Assembly: GCA_009783865.1 (NCBI GenBank)
Contig: WRCR01000051.1
Span: 1 to 13,692 of the forward strand
Source: Planctomycetaceae bacterium
Lineage (GTDB): Bacteria > Planctomycetota > Planctomycetia > Pirellulales > Thermoguttaceae
Reading direction: 5' to 3'
Length of the DNA: 13,692 bases
The position numbers and the translations under genes were made by a program. Shown piece after piece: positions 6,916-12,225 of this stretch (positions within the stretch are counted from its first letter, which is position 1; every line of letters starts with the position of its first letter). The notes beneath the pieces were generated by a model that worked only from the letters and a program-made list of their open reading frames with translations, ran no database searches and was not told where the DNA came from.

Positions 6916-6943
6916 ATTATTCCAAATACAACGGGATTTGCAA
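6916..6943 (-). promoter_or_regulatory. Candidate promoter of the exported protein gene
   Basis: On the minus strand TTGCAA (6938-6943), a 16-base spacer and AATAAT (6916-6921), about 54 bases before the start codon at 6862. Confidence 0.4.
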
Positions 6944-6994
6944 CAAACGGCAAACCACCTACTAATATAGATATCTAGGGAAAGGTATTTCGTT

Positions 6995-7156
6995 CTACTT
7001 TCCTTCTATTCGCCGCAAGAGATCGGTTGCATCTTTATGCCCTTTTTCTGCGGCCGCGGCCATACGAAGCCACTTGACCGCTTCCTTACTGTTTTTGTCA
7101 ATGCCATCGCCTTCGTAATAACATTTGCCGAGTCGGTATCGCGCATCATCGTGCCA
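6995..7156 (-). pseudogene. Continuation of the Sel1 gene beyond an in-frame TGA
   Basis: Directly after the TGA at 7157-7159 the same reading frame stays open for 53 codons to a TAG at 6995-6997. The translated piece starts WHDDARYRLGKCYYEGDG, continues through EAVKWLRMAA, and ends in a basic capping segment, RRIEGK. It is therefore one complete further Sel1 repeat plus a natural C-terminus. It has no start codon or ribosome binding site of its own in a sensible place. The simplest reading is a recent nonsense mutation (for example CGA to TGA) cutting off the last repeat; readthrough or a sequencing error are alternatives. Confidence 0.75.
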
Positions 7157-7984
7157 TCAGTCGGCGGCTTTACGAAAATACTCTACTGCCTTTGCCTTGT
7201 CTTGAGGAACACCTTCGCCATTGAAATAACACTCTGCAATCAGATACATTGCATGAGGATAGGATTTTTGGCTCAGCCCTCCGAACCATTTCACCGCCTC
7301 TGCTTTGTCTTGGGGAACACCTTCGCCGTCATAATAACACTCGCCAAGACGGTATTTCGCATTGTCATCATTTAGGTTGGCGGCTTTACGCCACCATTCT
7401 ACGGCTTTTACCTTGTCTTGGGGGACACCATCACCATCGAAATAATGTCCGGCAAGCAGTTGTTGTGCCCCGGCGTGTCCTTGTTCTGCGGCTTTGCGTA
7501 ACCAATTCACGGCATCCTCCGCATCTTGCGGAACACCCAACCCCAATTTGTAATAACGGTAATTGTTACCGAGTTCATATTGTGCATGAACGTGTCCCTG
7601 TTCAGCGGCTTTGAGGAACCACTCCCGTTTTTCCGCCGGATTTTCCAAACAACTGCCGAGACAATACTGTGCCTCGGCATGTTCTTGCTCTGCTGCCATG
7701 CGAAACCATTTTATTGCCTCCTCCCTGTTTTGGTCATCCAAAGGACGACCAAAATTGTTATAGTAATAGTGGTTCCCGAGTAGGCACTGTGCTTCGACAT
7801 ATCCTTGTTCGGCGGCTTCACGAAGTTGCTCAATTTTTTCCCTTGCCCGCGTTTCCCTATTTTTTGCAAGGGCATCCATCTTCCTTTTGAATTCCGCATT
7901 TTCACTCGTGCAGCCGACCATAAGAGACAGCGCAAAGAAAAAAATGTACCGAAATAGGAAATTGTTGATGACTCGGTTGAACAT
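7157..7984 (-). CDS. Sel1-repeat lipoprotein, C-terminally truncated by a TGA
   Basis: 275 residues from ATG 7984. The N-terminus has Arg12, a hydrophobic segment and LMVGC (Cys25), a passable lipobox, so it is probably a lipoprotein. From about residue 45 it is built of six Sel1-type tetratricopeptide-like repeats, seen as AAEQGxxxAQxxLG and GVPQDxxxAVxWxRKAA; in the C-terminal half they recur at exactly 36 residues (108 bases). Such solenoids bind other proteins, and Sel1 proteins often act as scaffolds or signalling adaptors. AGGAAG at 7988-7993 is four bases before the ATG and overlaps the stop codon of the acetyltransferase gene, so translation is probably coupled. The reading frame could begin further upstream at 8080, but that would put the start inside the acetyltransferase gene and lose the lipoprotein signal. 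The protein lacks its final repeat because of the TGA at 7157-7159. Confidence 0.85.
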   Translation of the reverse strand: MFNRVINNFLFRYIFFFALSLMVGCTSENAEFKRKMDALAKNRETRAREKIEQLREAAEQGYVEAQCLLGNHYYYNNFGRPLDDQNREEAIKWFRMAAEQEHAEAQYCLGSCLENPAEKREWFLKAAEQGHVHAQYELGNNYRYYKLGLGVPQDAEDAVNWLRKAAEQGHAGAQQLLAGHYFDGDGVPQDKVKAVEWWRKAANLNDDNAKYRLGECYYDGEGVPQDKAEAVKWFGGLSQKSYPHAMYLIAECYFNGEGVPQDKAKAVEYFRKAAD

Positions 7985-7992
7985 ATAACTTC

Positions 7993-8925
7993 CTACGCTG
8001 TTTCCGGCATGAACGTTGGAAATACAATTCCCGTCTGCGGAAACTCTTCGCCGCGAACCTGCGAGATATGCAACTCGCAATTCTTCGCTCCAATCGAATA
8101 CATGTCAGCAGTCAACTTCTTACATCTCGACGGAATAAGAAACACCGGCGAACGTCCAATGTGCTGATTCAACTCGAACCGTAAAAGCGCGGAAGCGTAT
8201 TCCTCACAACGCGCAACACCGGGTCCCAGCATATTGCTGCCGGGATGACAAACCGATGCAATGAAGCCGCCGAGTTTGTTGTCCGATGTCAGCAAAACGG
8301 AAGTATGCCAAATACCGCCCTCATTTTTCAGAAAGAACCGGTAATCCTTTTCACGTTCAACGCCGGTTAATTCTTCTTCAAGAGCGACCATTGCCGGTAT
8401 GTCGGACTCCACAGCGTTCCGCACCGCAATGCCGTCTTCCAGCGGGACGGGAAAGCCGTCCGCCGGTACTTTGACAATCATATCCTGATAAAAACAAGTC
8501 GGCACGAAACCATTCCGGTTGTAGAGCGAAAATGAATCAACATTGGTCGCGCCTGAAACAAGCCGAAGCGGTTTGTTTTCTCTGTCGGCTACATCCATAA
8601 CGTACCGTTGCAGCATCGAAGCAACGCCGCAGTTGAAAAAATCAGGATGCGTATTCAGAATGCCAAGCGCAACATGTTTGCTCCGCACATGAAAAAAGCA
8701 TGAACCGGCAATGCGGCTGGTCTGCGTTTCGACAACAAGAACACAGCAATTCGGGTCGAGGGCTTCATATACTTCGGGAAAAATACGCATTGTTTCCCAA
8801 GAGCCGGTCACGAGTTTGAATCCGCGATTCTTTTCGTACCAAACGTTGAGAGAATTATAAATCAGTTGTGCAACCTCATCCCAATCTGCGGGCTGCATAA
8901 GACGAGTGTGAAAACGTTGTGGCAT
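7993..8925 (-). CDS. GNAT-family protein with two acetyltransferase-like domains
   Basis: 310 residues. The N-terminal domain (about 5-155) is a GNAT fold: it has the strand GILNTHPDFF, then FNCGVASMLQRYVMD (about 96-110), which fits the acetyl-CoA pyrophosphate loop and following helix, and NVDSFSLYNRNGFVPTCFY, the classic C-terminal GNAT motif. A second, more divergent GNAT-like half follows from about 165 (AVRNAVESDIPAMVALEEE), so it looks like a fused or duplicated acetyltransferase. It should transfer an acetyl group to an amine of an unknown acceptor. It lies 64 bases after the DUF1080 gene and 8 bases before the Sel1 gene on the same strand, and is probably in one transcript with them. 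AGGAA shortly before ATG 8925 supports the start. A role linked to the neighbouring microcompartment is possible but not shown. Confidence 0.8.
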   Translation of the reverse strand: MPQRFHTRLMQPADWDEVAQLIYNSLNVWYEKNRGFKLVTGSWETMRIFPEVYEALDPNCCVLVVETQTSRIAGSCFFHVRSKHVALGILNTHPDFFNCGVASMLQRYVMDVADRENKPLRLVSGATNVDSFSLYNRNGFVPTCFYQDMIVKVPADGFPVPLEDGIAVRNAVESDIPAMVALEEELTGVEREKDYRFFLKNEGGIWHTSVLLTSDNKLGGFIASVCHPGSNMLGPGVARCEEYASALLRFELNQHIGRSPVFLIPSRCKKLTADMYSIGAKNCELHISQVRGEEFPQTGIVFPTFMPETA

Positions 8926-8989
8926 AGTAAATTCCTATTGTTGCGGTTGTATCTGGTTAAAGTGATTAAATAAAGTAATTTAACACCGG

Positions 8990-9697
8990 TTATTTAACTT
9001 CTTCCGGTTTGAGGTGCCGATATTCAATGTTGCGCAGCACTCCTTCGCTAACCCAAGTGCAGATGCCGAGCGGTTTATAAAGCGTTGTTTCGTCACGGAG
9101 TGAAATGGTTTTGTCCTTCGTTTCCAAGTCGATGACAAGTTTTTCCTCCGTTTTATCTTTCTTTGTTTCGGTTATCCAAACCTTGATGAACTTGCCGGTC
9201 ACCTGCACACGAAATTTATACCAGTCGTTGTCTCGAAATGAAAAGGCGGTGCTTGTTTCATTTTCGGAAGCGTCCATGTGGTCGACGCAACTCAAGCCGG
9301 TAGTTCCGCCGCCCCAGCCGCCGTTGATGAACGTGCAGAAACTGTCGCCGACCGGAAAAGTCAGCGCGGCGAAAAAGTCGCTGCCCATTGTGCGTTTTGC
9401 CTCGTAGCAGATTTCGTAGTCGAGTTTCGGAAATACTTTTTCGTATTTGATGCCGGTCGCCATTGCGCCTTGTCCGAGAACTATGCCTCCGTCTTTTACG
9501 GCTACTTCGCCGTCTCCGCCGAAGACCGGTACTGTCCAATCTTTCAAGTCCTTGCCGTTGAACATTTTCTGCCAAGCGTATTTATCGTCTTTTTGAACGG
9601 TTTTGTTATCAACTGTCTCGGCTGCAAATGAAACGCCGAAAATGAAACAGAAAATGAACGAAAAAATAACTGGGTTTTTCAACGCTGGGTATTTCAT
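8990..9697 (-). CDS. Exported DUF1080 (3-keto-disaccharide hydrolase-type) protein
   Basis: 235 residues. Residues 1-26 form a signal peptide (MKYPALKN, hydrophobic core, FAAE). The mature protein starts with WQKMFNGKDLKDWTV (FNGKDLKDW at 46-54), the hallmark opening of DUF1080 domains, a concanavalin/LamG-like beta-sandwich family that includes 3-keto-disaccharide hydrolases and many uncharacterised planctomycete secreted proteins. The single domain fills the length, with the usual DNDWYKFRVQVTGKFIKVWI stretch near residue 160. A role in saccharide handling in the periplasm is inferred from the family. It is divergent from the microcompartment operon across 291 bases and heads a likely minus-strand operon with the GNAT and Sel1 genes. 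Confidence 0.85.
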   Translation of the reverse strand: MKYPALKNPVIFSFIFCFIFGVSFAAETVDNKTVQKDDKYAWQKMFNGKDLKDWTVPVFGGDGEVAVKDGGIVLGQGAMATGIKYEKVFPKLDYEICYEAKRTMGSDFFAALTFPVGDSFCTFINGGWGGGTTGLSCVDHMDASENETSTAFSFRDNDWYKFRVQVTGKFIKVWITETKKDKTEEKLVIDLETKDKTISLRDETTLYKPLGICTWVSEGVLRNIEYRHLKPEEVK

Positions 9698-9780
9698 AAC
9701 AGTATGTGGTCAAGAGGTTATACTCGTTGGGGATACACGGCACTGTTTACTGTTTTACCAGAAAAAAATTCTTTTGCAAT

Positions 9781-9818
9781 ACCATTTAGCCGGTACTCCA
9801 CCATTTAGCCGGTACTCC
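9781..9818. repeat. Perfect 19-bp tandem duplication
   Basis: The unit ACCATTTAGCCGGTACTCC occurs at 9781-9799 and again at 9800-9818 with no mismatch. It lies in the divergent region between the DUF1080 gene and the microcompartment operon, so it could be a doubled binding site or a recent slippage event. Confidence 0.9.
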
Positions 9819-9825
9819 GGCTTTC

Positions 9826-9880
9826 TTCGTGCCTCCGTGTGAAAAAAGTAATCCAATCGCAAAGAACGCAAAGGGTTCAC
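9826..9880. repeat. Intergenic low-complexity repeat, CGCAAAG type
   Basis: It has a TTCGTGCCTCCGTGTGAA block (about 9826-9843) followed by CGCAAAG-AA-CGCAAAG (9858-9864 and 9867-9873) and GGTTCAC. Both pieces look like the short dispersed intergenic repeats (variants of TTTGTGCCTCTGTGTGAA and CGCAAAGAACGCAAAG) that occur between genes in planctomycetes and some other phyla. It lies upstream of the first shell gene. Confidence 0.55.
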
Positions 9881-9988
9881 AAAAATCCTAAACTTTCCCT
9901 CACCCCTTTGCCGATAAGAACAAGGACGGACTGTGCGTTGCGTCTGAAAATTCGTCTTTTACTATTACTTTTACATTTCTGCAAAACA

Positions 9989-10291
9989 ATGGGCAAGAAA
10001 TTTGAAGCGTTGGGAATGATTGAAACAAAAGGGTTTATTCCGCTGGTCGAAGCAACCGACGCAATGGTCAAAGCGGCTAACGTGGAATTCCTCGGCTGGG
10101 ACAACGTCGGAAGCGGAATGGTAAGCGTCTTCGTTACCGGAGATGTCGCCGCCGTAAAAGCGGCAACCGATGCCGGCGCAGCAGCGGCTGCACGAATCGG
10201 CGAAGTTATCAGCGTCCAGGTTATTCCCCGTCCGCACAGCGATATTTCCAAAATCCTTCCGAAATTACTTAACGAAAAAAAAGCAGGATGA
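9989..10291 (+). CDS. BMC-H shell protein (hexamer-forming), first copy
   Basis: 100 residues from ATG 9989 (MGKKFEALGMIETKGF). It is a single Pfam00936 BMC domain: the MIETKGFIPLVEATDAMVKAANVEF opening, the GMVSVFVTGDVAAVKAATDAGAAAA helix region and the VIPRPH motif all match EutM/PduA-type proteins. Six copies form a flat hexagonal tile of the microcompartment shell; the loop near GWDNVGSGM lines the central pore. The frame is open upstream to 9839, but that part is not BMC-like and crosses intergenic repeats, so the family start is used. There is no Shine-Dalgarno sequence. It is the first gene of the operon and is paired with a second BMC-H gene 72 bases downstream, as is usual in the PVM-type locus (where I believe the pair is called pvmD/pvmE). 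Confidence 0.93.
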   Translation: MGKKFEALGMIETKGFIPLVEATDAMVKAANVEFLGWDNVGSGMVSVFVTGDVAAVKAATDAGAAAAARIGEVISVQVIPRPHSDISKILPKLLNEKKAG

Positions 10292-10292
10292 A

Positions 10293-10312
10293 ACGCACCT
10301 CGAAACGTGCGT
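10293..10312 (+). other. Stem-loop between the two BMC-H genes
   Basis: ACGCAC (10293-10298), 8-base loop, GTGCGT (10307-10312), starting one base after the stop of the first shell gene. There is no T-run, so it is not a clear terminator. It could stabilise the upstream message or mark a processing site that lets the first shell gene be expressed above the rest. Confidence 0.5.
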
Positions 10313-10363
10313 CTCACTAACTGTCGGTTTATAACTTTTATTCACTCCTAACTATTCACTACA

Positions 10364-10633
10364 ATGCAAGACGCTATCGGATTAGTTGAAACAAAAGGGT
10401 TAGTTGCTCTCGTTGAAGCCGCAGATGCGATGGCGAAAGCAGCCAATGTCGAAATTATCAAACGCGTTCAAATCGGCGGCGGTTTGGTAACAACAGTAGT
10501 CCGAGGCGATGTCGGCAGCGTCCGAGCAGCCGTAGAAGCCGGTGCCAGTGCCGCTCAAGCAGTCGGCGAGTTGGTCGCCCAACACGTCATTGCAAGACCC
10601 GCCGACGGTTTGGTCGCCGCTTATTTGACGTAA
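10364..10633 (+). CDS. BMC-H shell protein (hexamer-forming), second copy
   Basis: 89 residues, a single BMC domain: IGLVETKGLVALVEAADAM at 5-23, the pore-loop region around KRVQIGGGLVT at 43-53, the GDVGSVRAAVEAGASAA helix and HVIARP near the end. It is clearly paralogous to the preceding shell protein but differs in the pore region (RVQIGGG against WDNVGSG), so the two hexamers probably pass different molecules. The C-terminus is short, without a basic tail. The start ATG 10364 matches the family and has no Shine-Dalgarno sequence. It is followed after 71 bases by the acetate kinase gene. Confidence 0.93.
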   Translation: MQDAIGLVETKGLVALVEAADAMAKAANVEIIKRVQIGGGLVTTVVRGDVGSVRAAVEAGASAAQAVGELVAQHVIARPADGLVAAYLT

Positions 10634-10704
10634 TCGTTTCGGTACCGCTGTTCGTTCAGTGATACTCCGATTGAAAATATAGTCCCTAGTTTTCCCACCC
10701 CGCC

Positions 10705-11901
10705 ATGCATGTCCTTGTTGCCAATCTGGGTTCAACCAGTTTTAAGTACTCGCTCTTCGACATAGACGACGAAACCGTCTTGGCAAAGGGACGCATAGAA
10801 CGTATCGGTGAAGCGGAAAGCCCCGTTTCCGTTGAAGTTGACGGCAAAAAACAGGAAGCGATACTGCCGGTACCGGACCACGCTGTTGCAGTGCAAACTT
10901 GCTTGAATGATTTGCGCTCTCACTTCGGCGATGACTTCAACATTGCTGCCATCGGTTTCAAAACCGTTCATGCCGCAGGTATTTCCGGTGTGCAACTCGT
11001 TGACGAAAAACTTCTGCAAGCGATGGAAGAATTCAACGAGGTGCTGCCCGCTCATAATCCGCCGTATGTTAATGCGATGCGCCTTCTGCGGAATAAACTG
11101 CCGGAGATTCCGCTTGTTGCCGCCTTTGAAACGGGCTTTCACCAGACGATTCCAAACCGGCAGAGATATTACGGCGTTCCGTTTGAATGGGCGGAAAAAT
11201 ATCATATACAAAAATGGGGGTTTCACGGTGCGTCGCATCGGTACATCTCGGTTAGAACACCGGAATTGTTCGTTAGACACGCAGGAAAGTTGCCCGAACC
11301 GTTTCGCATGATTTCGATGCACCTCGGCGGTTCGTCTTCCCTTTGCGCCATCAAAGACGGCAAAAGTGTTGCCGCCAGTATGGGAACGAGTCCGCAAACC
11401 GGTTTGTTTCAAAACAACCGCTGCGGGGACTTCGACCCGTTCATCGTGCCGTATCTGATGCGGAAAATGAATGTGTCGTACGAGGAAGTGTTGAAACAAC
11501 TTTCATCGAAGAGCGGTTTGCTCGGCTTGAGCGGCATCGGCAGCGACTTACGCGACATCATGAACGAAGCAAAGAACGGCAATGAGCGGGCGCAACTTGC
11601 TCTGGACGTTTTTGCCGGTTCGATTCGGCAGTATCTCGGTGCTTATATGCTGGAACTCGGCGGCGTTGACGCGCTGGTTTTCACTGCCGGCATCGGAGAA
11701 AATAATGAATTCATAAGAGAGCAGGTTTGTAAAAACCTCGAATCCTTCGGTATAGTGTTAGACGAAAAGAAGAATGCAGAAGTCCGTTCGGTCGAAGCAC
11801 CGATACACTCGCCGGAAAGTAAGACCCAGATTTGGGTTATTCCAACGAATGAAGAACTGGTTGTTGCCCGACAGGTGAAAGAATGTTTATCGGCAAAATA
11901 A
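10705..11901 (+). CDS. ackA: Divergent acetate kinase of the microcompartment operon
   Basis: 398 residues, full length for the acetate/propionate kinase family. It should make ATP and acetate (or another short acid) from the acyl phosphate formed outside this window. Family blocks are recognisable along the whole length: NLGSTSFKY (Asn7, Ser10, Ser12), LPAHNPP (114-120), FHQTIP (145-150), WGFHGASHRYIS (171-182, with the active-site His174), NRCGDFDP (238-245, Arg239), SGLLGLSGIGSDLRDI, FTAGIGEN and the final IPTNEELVVAR with its Glu. Several usual motifs are changed: the common GHRVVHGG is GFKTVHAAG (84-92, Arg to Lys), FDTAFHQ is FETGFHQ (catalytic Asp to Glu142), and HLGNG is HLGGS (Asn to Gly209). 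The enzyme may still be active with altered rate or substrate size. No Shine-Dalgarno sequence precedes ATG 10705. The 3' end overlaps the pentamer gene by 19 bases. Confidence 0.88.
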   Translation: MHVLVANLGSTSFKYSLFDIDDETVLAKGRIERIGEAESPVSVEVDGKKQEAILPVPDHAVAVQTCLNDLRSHFGDDFNIAAIGFKTVHAAGISGVQLVDEKLLQAMEEFNEVLPAHNPPYVNAMRLLRNKLPEIPLVAAFETGFHQTIPNRQRYYGVPFEWAEKYHIQKWGFHGASHRYISVRTPELFVRHAGKLPEPFRMISMHLGGSSSLCAIKDGKSVAASMGTSPQTGLFQNNRCGDFDPFIVPYLMRKMNVSYEEVLKQLSSKSGLLGLSGIGSDLRDIMNEAKNGNERAQLALDVFAGSIRQYLGAYMLELGGVDALVFTAGIGENNEFIREQVCKNLESFGIVLDEKKNAEVRSVEAPIHSPESKTQIWVIPTNEELVVARQVKECLSAK

Positions 11902-12182
11902 CAGCATCGCTCGTTTCAACTCAAAAGGTTGATTCAATGAAAGGGCAGAAACTGCTCGTCGTTGAACCTTACCGCTTGAATGATGAGCGCACTGCTTTGA
12001 AAGCAGCGGGACGGACTTTCGTTGCCGTTGATACAGTCGGCGCAGGCGAGAACGAATTCGTGCTTGTCGTGCAGGGTTCCAGTGCGCGGCAAACGCCGGA
12101 AACGAAATCATTGCCGACCGACGCAACAATTATCGGAATCGTTGATTCGATTCACGTCGGAAAAACAAAAGTTAATTTATAG
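11883..12182 (+). CDS. BMC-P shell vertex protein (EutN/CcmL family)
   Basis: 99 residues. It opens MFIGKITASLVSTQKVDSMKG and continues with GQKLLVVEPYRL, VAVDTVGAGENEFVLVVQGSSAR and ATIIGIVDSI, which are the conserved strands of the EutN/CcmL pentamer family (Pfam03319). Five copies cap the vertices of the icosahedral shell. ATG 11883 lies inside the last codons of the acetate kinase gene (19-base overlap, different frame), with AGGTGA at 11873-11878 as ribosome binding site, so translation is likely coupled. PVM-type loci usually contain several such pentamer genes; only one is visible here, and others may lie beyond the right edge. Confidence 0.93.
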   Translation: MFIGKITASLVSTQKVDSMKGQKLLVVEPYRLNDERTALKAAGRTFVAVDTVGAGENEFVLVVQGSSARQTPETKSLPTDATIIGIVDSIHVGKTKVNL

Positions 12183-12213
12183 AGTATAAACAATACAAAG
12201 AGCGTTTCGGTTC

Positions 12214-12220
12214 AAGGAGG
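12214..12220 (+). promoter_or_regulatory. Strong ribosome binding site of the aldehyde dehydrogenase gene
   Basis: AAGGAGG, the full anti-Shine-Dalgarno match, five bases before ATG 12226. It stands out because the two BMC-H genes and the kinase gene in the same operon have no such site, and it fixes the start that includes the encapsulation-peptide-like N-terminus. Confidence 0.85.
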
Positions 12221-12225
12221 AATCA

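Noticed and set aside
7157..7159. TGA as a selenocysteine codon or reassigned codon
   Set aside because: Sel1 repeats have no redox role that would call for selenocysteine, no suitable stem-loop was apparent, and other genes in the window (for example the first BMC-H gene) end normally at TGA.
7195..7440. Regular 108-base DNA repeats resembling a tandem or CRISPR-like array
   Set aside because: The period equals 36 codons and the repeats are the Sel1 protein repeats (GVPQDK segments) in the minus frame, so they are coding.
9839..9988. Upstream in-frame extension of the first BMC-H gene (50 extra codons)
   Set aside because: The translated stretch is basic and Leu-rich, unlike any BMC-H N-terminus, and it crosses the CGCAAAG-type intergenic repeat. 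The family start is ATG 9989.
10732..11499. 255-codon minus-strand frame within the acetate kinase gene
   Set aside because: It is a shadow of a clearly recognised kinase on the plus strand, without a recognisable product.
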